NCBI GenBank assembly: GCA_963842065.1
Contig: CAWJEW010000002.1
Location: 62,001-126,000 of the forward strand
Origin: CAITWD01 sp963842065
Lineage (GTDB): Bacteria > Actinomycetota > Thermoleophilia > Miltoncostaeales > Miltoncostaeaceae
DNA: 64,000 nt
Direction of reading: 5' to 3'
A program made the translations under genes and the position numbers. Each line of letters begins with the position of its first letter. The stretch's first letter is position 1. Of the stretch, positions 1 to 8,701 are shown one piece after another. Below the pieces are notes generated by a model. The model had not been told where the DNA came from. It saw only the letters and a list, made by a program, of their open reading frames with translations, and ran no database searches.

Positions 1-264
1 GCCGAGGGTGTTTGCCGCCGGCGAGACGAGGCGGACGCCGATGCGCTGGTAGTAGGCGAGGTTCGTGACGAAGCCGATCATGTCGAGCAGCGCAAGGGAC
101 GCGCATGCGGCGAGGACGCCCACCCCGACCGCCAGCGGCACCAGTCGCAGGATGTCCGGAGACGTCGTGAAGTCGCCGAGTGCGGGCGTGCGGACCGCCC
201 CGGTCGCCGCGTCGGTGCGGGGGCGATCGGTCACAGTGCCCACGGGTGCCGGCGAGCGGGTCAT
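1..264 (-). CDS. ClC-family chloride channel, N-terminal part (cut by window edge)
   Basis: The minus strand reads open from an ATG at 264 to the window edge, giving 88 residues. The N-terminus is polar. It is followed by a hydrophobic helix (about residues 41-62) and the stretch TNLAYYQRIGVRLVSPAANT, which resembles the first helix and following loop of CBS-containing ClC channel proteins (typical form TNLAFYGR...LVSPAGN). The channel would move chloride through the cytoplasmic membrane. The selectivity filter and any CBS domains lie outside the window. It is distinct from the complete ClC protein at 33703-35070. The family call rests on the N-terminus only. Confidence 0.7.
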   Translation of the reverse strand, partial: MTRSPAPVGTVTDRPRTDAATGAVRTPALGDFTTSPDILRLVPLAVGVGVLAACASLALLDMIGFVTNLAYYQRIGVRLVSPAANTLG

Positions 265-452
265 GCCGCGCCATGACAGGACACGCGCTCTGATCGGAGG
301 TGCGCGGCGGGGGGTGCGGCACTTTCCATCGTTATACGATCTTATCGTAGTGCGAGCACCGTTGTCAGCTGCGCGCCGCCCGCGCGATCGTCGGCCTCGC
401 GCCGCCGGCCGGGGCATCCGTGCCGTGCCGGGTACCCCAGGATGGGCGACCG

Positions 453-498
453 CGCGCACACCGGTGCCGCGGCGTGTGCCGCGGCACCGGTGTGCGCG
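453..498 (-). terminator. Strong hairpin terminator of the MFS gene
   Basis: Perfect inverted repeat of about 21 bp (left arm 453-473, right arm 478-498) with a 4-nt loop. On the minus strand it follows directly after the restored stop codon of the efflux gene (499-501). There is no clear T tract, as is common for terminators in high-G+C actinobacteria. Confidence 0.75.
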
Positions 499-1938
499 TC
501 AGGCGGACTCGAACGACGGCTCGCCGAGCCGCTCGGCCGCCGCCAAGTCGGGCGCCTCCTGGCGGCGCGTCGCGCGCGATGAACAGGGCTGCGACGGCGC
601 CGACGGCAGCGATCGCGGCGCCCGCGTACACGGCCGGGGTCAGGCCGTCGACGAACGACTGCGGCGACTGGTAGCTGCCGTACTGGGCGAAGATCGTCGC
701 CAGCACCGACACGCCCAGGACCCCGCCGAGCTCGCGGATCGCGTTGTTGGCGCCCGAGGCCTGGCCCTCCTCCTCGGGGCGCACCGAACCGAGCACGACG
801 TTGGCGACCGGGGCGAAGAACATCCCCATCCCGATTCCGGCAATCACGAACGGCCCAACCAGATCGCGCGTAGGCAACCGTCGGCGAGGCGAGTGCCGCG
901 AGCATCACGAGCGCGATCGACTGCAGCGCGATCCCCCCGGCCATCAGCATGCGCCCGCCGATCTTGTCCGACAGGGCGCCGGCGATCGGGGCCACGATCA
1001 GCGGCATCGCCGTCCACGGCAGCACCCGCAGCCCCGCCGACAGGGGTGAGTAGCCCTGCACGGTCTGCAGGAATTGGGTCAGCAAGAACATCGCCCCGAA
1101 CATCCCGAAGAACATCATCATCGACGCGATGTTGGCGGCCGTGAACGTCCGGTTGGCAAAGAAGCGCATCGGCAGCATCGGCGTGCTCGTGTGCAGTTCC
1201 CAGAGCACGAACGCGACGACCAGCGCGGCGCCGACGACGAGCGAGCCGATGACCTCGGGCGCGCCCCAACCGATCTGGCTGCCGCGGATGATCCCGAAGA
1301 CGACGCCGAGCAGACCGCTCGACGCCAGGGCGACGCCGGGCAGATCGAGCGCCGAGTTGGGCCCGTAGGACTCCTCGAGGCGCCGGGCCGCCAGCGGGGC
1401 GAGCACCAGGCCGATCGGCACGTTGAGCCAGAAGATCCACTGCCACGAGGCGCCCTGGACGACGGCGCCGCCGACGACTGGGCCCAGGCCCACGGCCAGG
1501 CCCCCGACGGCGCCCCAGATGCCGAGCGCCGCGCCGCGGCGCTCGGCCGGCACGGAGGCCGACAGGATGGTGAGCGTCAGCGGGGCGATGATCGCGCCAC
1601 CGACGCCCTGGAAGGCCCGCGCCGCGATCAGCCACTGGATCGAGGGTGCAAGTGCGGCGCCGCACGGACCCGGCGACGAACACGAAGATCCCGGTGACGA
1701 ACATGCGGCGCCGTCCGAACCGGTCGCCGAGCGCGGCGCCGGTCAACAGCAGCACCGCGAAGGTGAGCGTGTAGGCGTTGACGGTCCATTCGAGTTGCTG
1801 GATCGACGCGTGCAGATCCCGCCGGATCGTCGGCAGGGCCGTCGAGACGACGAGGTTGTCGAGAGTGACGATGAACAGCGCCGCGGAGGTGAGGATCAAG
1901 GTCCACACCGCCCCGTGACGCCCGGGGTGGGGTGTCAT
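499..1938 (-). pseudogene. DHA2-type MFS drug efflux transporter with three frame breaks
   Basis: A 14-helix MFS exporter of the EmrB/QacA (DHA2) group, expected to be a proton-driven drug pump in the cytoplasmic membrane. The N-terminus from ATG 1938 has the family hallmarks: SAALFIVTLDNLVVSTALPT, then LEWTVNAYTL and GDRFGRRR. The frame breaks near 1650, again near 870 (between SPTVAY and RDLVGPFV) and near 550. In the last frame it ends LGEPSFESA at TGA 499-501, directly before a strong hairpin, which shows the true 3' end. Restored, it would be about 478 residues, normal for the family. Conservation is good between breaks, so the indels are either very recent or consensus errors. It lies 61 nt downstream of a TetR gene on the same strand. 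Confidence 0.8.
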
Positions 1939-1960
1939 CGGCGACCTTTCTCGAGAGGTG

Positions 1961-1978
1961 AAAGTGAGTAGTTACTAG
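1961..1978. promoter_or_regulatory. Possible second TetR operator before the efflux gene
   Basis: The sequence AGTGAGTAGTTACT here shares the 8-mer AGTGAGTA with the perfect operator upstream of the TetR gene (2559-2580). It is itself an imperfect inverted repeat (AGTGA-gtag-TTACT). It sits about 25 nt upstream of the efflux start codon, where a bound repressor would block transcription. Confidence 0.4.
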
Positions 1979-1999
1979 CTATGGCGGTCAAAAAAAACA

Positions 2000-2554
2000 T
2001 CACTCGCGCGGCACGAGGCAGCTTTCGGTCATGCGTCCCGCCCAGGCGTCGTCGGACTGCTGCAGCTCGAGGGCCGCGATCACGTTGATGAGCATCCCGT
2101 GCGAGAAGAACTGGGTGACGACGTCCGATCCGGCCCCCGACACGCGCTCGACGTACTCGAACAGCGCGCCGTACCCCTCGCGCGCCGCCCGCTGAATGTC
2201 GGGGTCGTTGCACGCGGCCGCATACGTCTGCATCTGCATCTTGAGCATCTGGCGGTCGACGAGCAGCTCGACGTAGACGCGCCCGATCGCCGCGAGGGCC
2301 GCGGGACCCGTAAGGCCATCGGCCGCCGTCTGGAACGCTTCGAGGGTCCGGCCCATGCAGTCGCGCGCGGCGGCGATGAACAGATCCTTCTTGGTGCCGA
2401 ACAGGCGGAACAGGTACGGCTGCGAGATGCCGGCATCGCGCGCGATCACCTCGGTCGAGGCGCCGTTGTAGCCGTGGTCGGCGAACTGGGAACGCGCGGC
2501 CGCGAGCACGGCGGTGCGGCGTTCCTCGGCGGTCTTGCGGGCGGTCGGGGTCAT
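2000..2554 (-). CDS. TetR-family transcriptional regulator
   Basis: 184 residues, typical TetR length. The N-terminal helix-turn-helix lies at about residues 33-52 (STEVIARDAGISQPYLFRLF), followed by the usual KKDLF segment. The rest is the helical ligand-binding and dimerisation half. The gene lies 61 nt upstream of the MFS efflux gene on the same strand, with a perfect palindrome just before its own start. It probably represses itself and the pump until a drug-like ligand binds. The ligand cannot be read from the sequence. Confidence 0.92.
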   Translation of the reverse strand: MTPTARKTAEERRTAVLAAARSQFADHGYNGASTEVIARDAGISQPYLFRLFGTKKDLFIAAARDCMGRTLEAFQTAADGLTGPAALAAIGRVYVELLVDRQMLKMQMQTYAAACNDPDIQRAAREGYGALFEYVERVSGAGSDVVTQFFSHGMLINVIAALELQQSDDAWAGRMTESCLVPRE

Positions 2555-2558
2555 TGTG

Positions 2559-2580
2559 CTAGTGAGTATTCACTCACTAG
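2559..2580. promoter_or_regulatory. TetR operator palindrome
   Basis: Perfect inverted repeat with 9-bp arms CTAGTGAGT and ACTCACTAG around a 4-bp centre (ATTC). It starts 5 nt upstream of the TetR start codon and is a typical size and position for TetR autoregulation. It falls between the methyltransferase stop (2590) and the TetR gene. Confidence 0.75.
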
Positions 2581-2589
2581 TTGTCCGTG

Positions 2590-3246
2590 TCAAGCCCTGA
2601 CGCCCGTCAAGAGGGCCATCTCCCGCCACTTCCAGATGCAGTCGACGTCGCTGAAGCCCGTCGCGCGCATCCAGCCGAGTTGGGTTTCGGTGTCGGCCAG
2701 CCGATTGGACGCGTCCTCCTCGCCGGGTGCGTAGCCGATCGCCGCGAGGAACTGCTCGTGCAGACGCACCGACGGCGAGCGGACGTGCTCGAGGTTGGCG
2801 AAGATGCCGCCCGGGACCAGGCGCTCGTGGATCTCGGCCAGGAGGGTCTGCTTGCGCGCGTCCTCGAGGTGGTGGATCGCGAACGCGGAGACGATCGCGT
2901 CGCAGCGCCCGACGACGGGAAGCGGATGCGCGAGATCGTGGGCGAGGATGCGCACGCGCGCGTTTCCGTCGAAGCGCGCGCGTGCGGCGGCGAGCATCGT
3001 CGGCGACACATCGAGCCCGATGAAATGGGTCTCCGGGCGCCGGGTCGCCAGCAGCGCGATCAGGTGTCCGCCGCCGGTTCCGAGATCGAGGATCCGCGCG
3101 GCGGCATCGGGCACCAGCTCGTCGAGGACCTCGTCACCATCGCCGGCCCGCCCCAGGCGCGGGCGACGCGCGATGAAGCCCGCGGCGTGCTCGGGGGTCG
3201 TCCATTCATCGCGTCCGGTGGGAATGCCCTGATCCATTCCGGACAC
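2590..3246 (-). CDS. Class I SAM-dependent methyltransferase
   Basis: 218 residues. The SAM-binding motif I is ILDLGTGGGH at about 52-61, followed by the acidic strand end GLDVSPTML and the motif IV-like region CDAIVSAFAIHHLEDA. This is a small-molecule methyltransferase of the UbiE/Methyltransf_25 type in the cytoplasm. The substrate is unknown. It lies upstream of the TetR/MFS pair on the same strand, with the TetR operator between, so it is probably a separate unit. Confidence 0.88.
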   Translation of the reverse strand: MSGMDQGIPTGRDEWTTPEHAAGFIARRPRLGRAGDGDEVLDELVPDAAARILDLGTGGGHLIALLATRRPETHFIGLDVSPTMLAAARARFDGNARVRILAHDLAHPLPVVGRCDAIVSAFAIHHLEDARKQTLLAEIHERLVPGGIFANLEHVRSPSVRLHEQFLAAIGYAPGEEDASNRLADTETQLGWMRATGFSDVDCIWKWREMALLTGVRA

Positions 3247-3297
3247 TGTCGCATGCCGCCGACCGCATGCTCAAGCGCACCACGGTGCCTGCGGCAC

Positions 3298-3990
3298 TCA
3301 GCCGAAGCGCGGCGGCAGGCGCCGGTCGAGCCAGACAAACAGACCGCCGATCGCCAGCCCGAGCGCGGCAACGATCGCGACGCCGGCAAGGGCGAACCGG
3401 TACCAATGCGTGTCCACATCGAGGAAGCGATATGGGTACCAGCCGATGATCGCGCCGCGGATGAAGGTGTCGGCGACCCACAGGGCAGGCCAGCTCATCA
3501 CCTCGCCGACCAGCCGTGGCCGGACGTGCGGCCGCGGGCCGACGACGAGCCAGCTGCCCGCGTGAAGCCCCGGCATGAGGGAGTGCAGCGCGAAGTCCGT
3601 CACGACCCAGATGCCCTCGTAGCGGTTCCCCGTGGCCGGCCGCAGCACCGCGACGGTGACGGTGAAGGCCGCGCTGATGCGGACGAGCGCGGCCAGGTGC
3701 ACCCACCGCGCCCAGTGGTCACGGCGCGCCGGCGCCAGCGCGGCGATGCACACGAGCACGTTGCTCTGGACCGTGAAAAAGCTGAACAACGACACGACCC
3801 GCCGGGCCACCGTGCCGCTCGCCGCCGGATCGGGCACGAACCCGCGCCCGGGTACTTCGGCGACGCCGATCACCGGTTGCGTTAAGAGGGCCACCGCGGC
3901 GGCCGCGGCGGTCCTCGCGTGCCACGTGCGTGTCCCGCGCAGCCGCGCATCGTCCCCGGGGGTCGGGCGGCGCGATTCGCGCAGGTGCAC
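3298..3990 (-). CDS. Pr6Pr family integral membrane protein
   Basis: 230 residues with about six hydrophobic segments. It shows the family signature FFTVQSNVLV near residues 70-80 and a charged GNRYEGIWVVTDFALHSLMP loop. Members are actinobacterial membrane proteins, distantly related to FAR-17a/AIG1 proteins, with no settled function. The ATG at 3990 precedes a 20-residue polar N-terminus. It is divergent from the DHFR-like gene at 4068, with about 77 nt between them. Confidence 0.8.
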   Translation of the reverse strand: MHLRESRRPTPGDDARLRGTRTWHARTAAAAAVALLTQPVIGVAEVPGRGFVPDPAASGTVARRVVSLFSFFTVQSNVLVCIAALAPARRDHWARWVHLAALVRISAAFTVTVAVLRPATGNRYEGIWVVTDFALHSLMPGLHAGSWLVVGPRPHVRPRLVGEVMSWPALWVADTFIRGAIIGWYPYRFLDVDTHWYRFALAGVAIVAALGLAIGGLFVWLDRRLPPRFG

Positions 3991-4067
3991 GCCCGCGGGG
4001 GACGTGCGATGATGGCCAGGCAGGCACCGTGCCCTGCCGACGTTCGCGACCCGACCCGGGACCCCCG

Positions 4068-4643
4068 ATGCGCAGAATCGTCGTCACCGAGTTCCTGTCC
4101 CTCGACGGCGTCATGGAGGACCCCGGTGGGTCCGAGGGCACCCCGTTCGGCGGCTGGACCTTCCGGTTCCCCGACCCCGAGGGCATGAAGTACAAGCTCG
4201 ACGAGATCTACGCGCACGACGCGATGCTGCTCGGGCGCGTGACCTACGAGGGGTTTGCCGAGGTGTGGCCGGGCCGGACCGACGACATGGGGTTCGCCGA
4301 CCGCATGAACGCAATCCCCAAGTACGTCGTCTCGACCACCCTCGAGCAGGCGGCCTGGCACAACTCCACGGTGATCTCGGGCAATGTCGTCGAGGGGCTC
4401 GTGCGCCTCAAGCAGGCGCCGGGCAACGACATCCTGGTGGTGGGGAGCCGCACGCTCGTGCAGTTCCTGATGGACGCGGACCTCGTGGACGAGTACCGGC
4501 TGATGGTGTTTCCCATCGTGCTCGGGGGCGGTGCGCGTCTGTTCGGCCCGGCGCCGGCGGCGCCGATCCTGCACCTGGTCGCGACCCAGCCGCTGGCCTC
4601 CGGCACGGTGATCCTGACCTATACCCCGCATCGGGGCGACTAG
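4068..4643 (+). CDS. Dihydrofolate reductase-like (RibD C-terminal domain) protein
   Basis: 191 residues. It opens with MRRIVVTEFLSLDGVMEDPGG and ends with the DEYRLMVFPIVLGGGARLF block, both typical of the YyaP/YwjB group in the RibD_C superfamily. These are probably NAD(P)H-dependent reductases of unknown substrate, distinct from true folate-pathway DHFR. The ATG at 4068 was chosen because homologues begin with this motif; a longer in-frame start has only low-complexity sequence. Confidence 0.9.
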   Translation: MRRIVVTEFLSLDGVMEDPGGSEGTPFGGWTFRFPDPEGMKYKLDEIYAHDAMLLGRVTYEGFAEVWPGRTDDMGFADRMNAIPKYVVSTTLEQAAWHNSTVISGNVVEGLVRLKQAPGNDILVVGSRTLVQFLMDADLVDEYRLMVFPIVLGGGARLFGPAPAAPILHLVATQPLASGTVILTYTPHRGD

Positions 4644-4738
4644 GCGCCCGGCGCCAGGGCGGCCGTGCCGATGCTTCTGTCCGACCGCGACCCGTGCAGA
4701 GCGGGCCGCCGCGCGCCCTGCCGGCGCGAAAGGAGACG

Positions 4739-5512
4739 ATGATGCCGACGCGTGAACGGGCCCCGATCGGAGCCCCCTGCTGGGTAGACCTGATGAGCTC
4801 GGATATCGACGCGGCCCGCACGTTCTACACGCGCGTGTTCGACTGGACCGCCGAGGACCCGAATCCGGAATTCGGCGGCTACTTCTCGTTCCTCAAAGAC
4901 GGCGTCCCCGTCGCGGGCGGCATGGTGAACATGGCCGGTGAAGGTGTGCCGGACATGTGGCAGGTGTACCTGTGTACCGACGACGCCGACGCCACGATGG
5001 CCCGTGCCACCGAGATGGGCGGCCAGTCGATCGTCCCGCCGATGCAGGTCGGGGACCTCGGCAAGATGGCCGTGATCCTCGATGCGGGCGGCGCGCCGAT
5101 CGGGATGTGGCAGCCGATGGCGTTTCCGGGCCTGACCGTCATCGACGAGCCGGGCGCGCCGCGCTGGTTCGAGCTCAACACCAAGAGCTACGACGGGGCC
5201 GCCGAGTTCTATCGCCGGGTCTTCGGCTGGACCACCGAGGTCATGAGCGAGACGCCCGAGTTCCGTTACACGCTCGCCGTGCACGACGGTGAGAACCTCG
5301 CCGGAATCTTGGACGCCACCGAGTTCCTGCCGCCCGAGGTCCCATCGCACTGGGGCGTCTACTTCGGAGTCCCGGACACGGACACGGCGCTGGCGAGCAT
5401 CGTCGATCTGGGTGGCGCGGTGCTCATGCCCGCCAACGACACCCCGTACGGACGGCTGGCCGCGGCTGCGGATCCGACCGGCGCCGCGTTTCGCATCATG
5501 CAACGCCTCTAG
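4739..5512 (+). CDS. Two-domain VOC (glyoxalase/dioxygenase-fold) protein
   Basis: 257 residues from an ATG with AGGAGA just upstream. It has two tandem VOC repeats. The first starts GAPCWVDLMSSDIDAARTFY and the second GAPRWFELNTKSYDGAAEFY. This is the arrangement of the mycobacterial CFP30B family. VOC proteins bind a divalent metal, but no activity can be assigned here. It follows the DHFR-like gene by about 95 nt and ends before a clear hairpin. Confidence 0.88.
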   Translation: MMPTRERAPIGAPCWVDLMSSDIDAARTFYTRVFDWTAEDPNPEFGGYFSFLKDGVPVAGGMVNMAGEGVPDMWQVYLCTDDADATMARATEMGGQSIVPPMQVGDLGKMAVILDAGGAPIGMWQPMAFPGLTVIDEPGAPRWFELNTKSYDGAAEFYRRVFGWTTEVMSETPEFRYTLAVHDGENLAGILDATEFLPPEVPSHWGVYFGVPDTDTALASIVDLGGAVLMPANDTPYGRLAAAADPTGAAFRIMQRL

Positions 5513-5520
5513 GGGCGGGA

Positions 5521-5548
5521 CCGTGCGCCCGTCGTGGCGGGCGCACGG
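5521..5548 (+). terminator. Hairpin terminator after the VOC gene
   Basis: Perfect 11-bp stem (CCGTGCGCCCG with CGGGCGCACGG) and a 6-nt loop, starting 9 nt after the stop codon. Confidence 0.75.
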
Positions 5549-5684
5549 TGCCCCATGCGCACACCGTGCGGTGAGCGTGGCCACGGCTGTCCTTGCTCGT
5601 TGCGATGATCGGTGCCATCAATGCGTGCCGTCGATCGCGTGACCGGATACCGCTGGCGCGTCGACTCGTCGGACGATCGGGGGC

Positions 5685-6872
5685 ATGGGGGTCGTGGCGC
5701 ACTGGGTTGATTACCTCATCCTGGCCGTGGTCATCCTCGCGGCACTGCACGGATGGCGCACCGGCGCCATCCGGCAGCTGCTCTCGTTCGGCGGACTGTG
5801 GGCCGGGCTCATCGTGGGCGTGATCGCCGCGCCGACCATCGCGCGCCACGTCGCGGCGACCTCGGCGGAACTCGTCGCGATCGCCGTGGTCCTCGTGGCG
5901 GTGCTGGTGTGCGTGTCGCTCGGCCAGATGGCCGGCTGGCGGATCGCCTCGGTGGTGCGCCGGCTGCACCTGGGGGTCGTCGACGATGCGCTGGGGGTCG
6001 TCGTGGCGGTGGTGGCGATGCTGTTGGCGGTCTGGTTTGTCGGGACGCTGGCGGCCTCCAGTCGGAGCAACACGCTCAACCAGGGCCTGCGCGACTCGAC
6101 GATCCTGCAACAGCTGACCCGGTCGCTGCCGACGGTCCCGTCGGTGTTCGCGCGCATCGAATCGGTGCTGGCCTCGCGCGGCCTGCCGATCGTGTTCGCG
6201 ACGCTGCCGCCCCAACTCGTCGCACCGGCACCGCAGCCGACGAGCGGCGCGGTCCTGGCGCTGCGCGACGCGGCCGGCCCGTCGACGGTCAAGGTGCTGG
6301 GGCCCGCCTGCGGCGGCATCGTCGAGGGCTCGGGATTCGTCGCCGCGCCCGGGATCGTCGTCACCAATGCCCACGTGGTCGGTGGCGATCCGTCGCCGCG
6401 GGTCGTCGACGCCTCGGGGTCGTATGCCGCGACGCCGATTCTCTTCGACCCGAAGCTCGACGTCGCGGTGCTGCGGGTCCCGGGCCTGCCGGACCGCGCG
6501 CTTGCCGTCGACACCGCGACGGCCGCTCGCGGGGTGAAGTCGGTCGCGCTCGGCTATCCGGAAGGCGGCGCGCTGACGGCGGTCCCGGCATCGGTCGACG
6601 GCGTGTTTGCGGCGACCGGACTCGACATCTACGGCAACACGCTCGTGACGCGCTCGGTCTACCAGCTGCACGCCGTCGTGCGGCCCGGCAATTCGGGTGG
6701 ACCGCTGGTGGCCTCCGAGCCCGCCGGACCGCGGGTCATCGGGCTGGTGTTCGCCCGGTCGAGTACCGATTCGAGCGTCGGGTATGCCCTGGCGATGGGG
6801 CCCGTCGCGCACGACATCCGGGCCGCCGAGGCATCCGACACCCGGGTGGCGACGGGCGGCTGCGCGGGCTGA
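5685..6872 (+). CDS. MarP-type membrane-anchored trypsin-like serine protease
   Basis: 395 residues. The N-terminal CvpA-like domain has four membrane helices (to about residue 122). It is followed by a linker and an extracytoplasmic chymotrypsin-fold protease. The catalytic triad is visible: His230 in VVTNAHVVGG, Asp259 in DPKLDVAVLRV and Ser337 in RPGNSGGPL. Cys209 and Cys393 are placed like the regulatory disulphide of Mycobacterium tuberculosis MarP, which supports acid-stress and wall-hydrolase processing. No partner is nearby. Confidence 0.93.
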   Translation: MGVVAHWVDYLILAVVILAALHGWRTGAIRQLLSFGGLWAGLIVGVIAAPTIARHVAATSAELVAIAVVLVAVLVCVSLGQMAGWRIASVVRRLHLGVVDDALGVVVAVVAMLLAVWFVGTLAASSRSNTLNQGLRDSTILQQLTRSLPTVPSVFARIESVLASRGLPIVFATLPPQLVAPAPQPTSGAVLALRDAAGPSTVKVLGPACGGIVEGSGFVAAPGIVVTNAHVVGGDPSPRVVDASGSYAATPILFDPKLDVAVLRVPGLPDRALAVDTATAARGVKSVALGYPEGGALTAVPASVDGVFAATGLDIYGNTLVTRSVYQLHAVVRPGNSGGPLVASEPAGPRVIGLVFARSSTDSSVGYALAMGPVAHDIRAAEASDTRVATGGCAG

Positions 6873-6884
6873 GCAGGGGGCCGG

Positions 6885-7733
6885 TCAGGCGGGCGGCAGG
6901 TGTCGCCGGACATAGTCGGCGACACGCGTCGGCGGCCGGCCGAGCAGCCAGGTCAGTACGTTCGGGTTGCCCGTGATGCCGTAGCGCCCGTAGTGGTCGA
7001 ACAGGCGCACCATCGCGTCGGCGCGGTAGTCCGCGGCCCAGGAGTTGGCGGCCCCGGCCGCCGGCGGCGCGAGCGCAACCTGGCGCGCGGTGACCGTCGT
7101 GCCCGAGACCGCCGAGATGATCTCGGCGAGCTGGTGGGCGTTGGCGAAGTCGTTCCCGCACAGCTCGTAGGTCGCGTAGTGGTGGGCCGGATCCGTGACG
7201 ATGCGGGCGGCCACCTCGGCGACATCCTCGAGATCGACGTGGGCGAGCGGGGTCGTGAGGTCATAGGGCTGGGTCAGGACCCCGGCGGCCACGACACGGG
7301 GGATGTCGATGTTCTGCATGTAGTGCATCGGCTGCAGGATCGTGAACGGCAGGCGCGACAGCAATACGACGCGCTCGACCGCCAGCTTGGCCTGGTGGTT
7401 GAGCAGCGGCTCGAGTTGCGGATGGGTCACCGAGAACTGCACGACGTGGCCGACCCCCGCGGCGCGCGCGGCCGCCACGACCCCGTGGCCCATCTGCGCC
7501 TCGCGCGGGTGCATCGGCGGCCCGATGTGGATCACCGCCCGCGCGCCGTCGACCGCGCGGGCGAGCTCTCGCGGCTCGAGCATGTCGCCGGCGACGACCT
7601 CCGCCGCGCCCAGATCGACGAGCTCGGCGGTCTCGGGTGCGATGTCGAAGGCGCGCACGTTGTGGCCGTGCCGCGCGAGGGCGGCGACCACGCTCCGGCC
7701 GGTGCGGCCGTTGGCGGCGGTGACGAGGATCAC
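6885..7733 (-). CDS. NmrA-type NAD(P)-binding atypical SDR
   Basis: 282 residues. The Rossmann start is MILVTAANGRTGRSVVAAL (glycine motif at 5-12), with the middle FTILQPMHYMQNI typical of NmrA/HSCARG proteins. These may be oxidoreductases or redox-sensing regulators. Its ATG overlaps the stop of the upstream SDR gene by 4 nt (ATGA), so the two are translationally coupled. The stop is convergent with the protease gene. Confidence 0.9.
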   Translation of the reverse strand: MILVTAANGRTGRSVVAALARHGHNVRAFDIAPETAELVDLGAAEVVAGDMLEPRELARAVDGARAVIHIGPPMHPREAQMGHGVVAAARAAGVGHVVQFSVTHPQLEPLLNHQAKLAVERVVLLSRLPFTILQPMHYMQNIDIPRVVAAGVLTQPYDLTTPLAHVDLEDVAEVAARIVTDPAHHYATYELCGNDFANAHQLAEIISAVSGTTVTARQVALAPPAAGAANSWAADYRADAMVRLFDHYGRYGITGNPNVLTWLLGRPPTRVADYVRRHLPPA

Positions 7734-8509
7734 CGCGACGCCTCACCGGGGCGCGGTGCCTGGCGCGCCAACAGCGCCCCCCAGTCGTCGTCGGACCCGG
7801 GTGTGATCGCACGGGGCGGGTCGCCGACGAGCACGTGCGCTGCGCCCGTGGTGATGGCGAACGCGATCGCCTCCGCGGCGAGCTCCGGTGGATCGACGGG
7901 GATGCTGTGGCCCCCGCCCACGAACGATCCGGCCCGCAGGTGCTGATGGAACTCGGTCGCGGTCACCGACGGGTACACGACCGAGACCGCGATCCCGGCC
8001 TCGGCGAACTCGAGGCGCGCGACCTGGGAGAGCATGTTGAGCGCGGCCTTGGTCGACGAGTAGCCGCCGAGTCCCGGGAACACCCGCAGCGAGGTCGCCG
8101 AGCTGACGTTGACGATGGCGCCCGCCCCCTGCCGGCGCATGGCCGGGACGACCAGCTGCATCGCCCGCAGCGGGGCGATGACGTTCAGCTCGCAGACCGC
8201 GCGCAGGTCCTCGGGATCCAACTCGAGCAGCGGGACGTGGAGTCCCTGGCCCGCGTCGTTGATCAGGACGTCGACCCGTCCGTAGGCCGAGAGGGTTGCC
8301 TCGACCAGATGCTCGAGCGCCCCGGGCGCGGTGACGTCGGTCGGGACCGCCAGCGCCGTCGGCAACTCGGCGGCCAATGCGGCGAGCCGGTCCGCGCGGC
8401 GCGCGGCGACCACGACGCTCGCGCCGAGGTCGGCCAGCCGGCGCGCGGTCGCGGCGCCGATACCCGACGAGGCGCCGGTGACGATGCAGACGGAATCGGC
8501 GATCTCCAT
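7730..8509 (-). CDS. Short-chain dehydrogenase/reductase
   Basis: 259 residues, classical SDR. The cofactor motif is TGASSGIG at 11-18, with NDAG in place of NNAG, and catalytic Tyr150 and Lys154 in YSSTK. The N-terminal glycine motif followed by an Arg-rich segment suggests NADPH. First gene of a two-gene unit with the NmrA-type gene. Substrate unknown. Confidence 0.92.
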   Translation of the reverse strand: MEIADSVCIVTGASSGIGAATARRLADLGASVVVAARRADRLAALAAELPTALAVPTDVTAPGALEHLVEATLSAYGRVDVLINDAGQGLHVPLLELDPEDLRAVCELNVIAPLRAMQLVVPAMRRQGAGAIVNVSSATSLRVFPGLGGYSSTKAALNMLSQVARLEFAEAGIAVSVVYPSVTATEFHQHLRAGSFVGGGHSIPVDPPELAAEAIAFAITTGAAHVLVGDPPRAITPGSDDDWGALLARQAPRPGEASR

Positions 8510-8701
8510 GACCTCACTCTAGGCGAGGTCCCCGCCGGTCGCCGCGGGGGCCTCGGGCCGACCCGGGCCGTGTCGGATCGGCGCGGGCTGCCGAGGCGCG
8601 TTGCCGTCCGAGACCCCTTGGCGGTTGCGGCGGCACCCGCGTGTTTGGAACACTGGCGCGGACGCTGTCGGCGATCGCCGAACCAACGAGGGGAACCCGG
8701 A

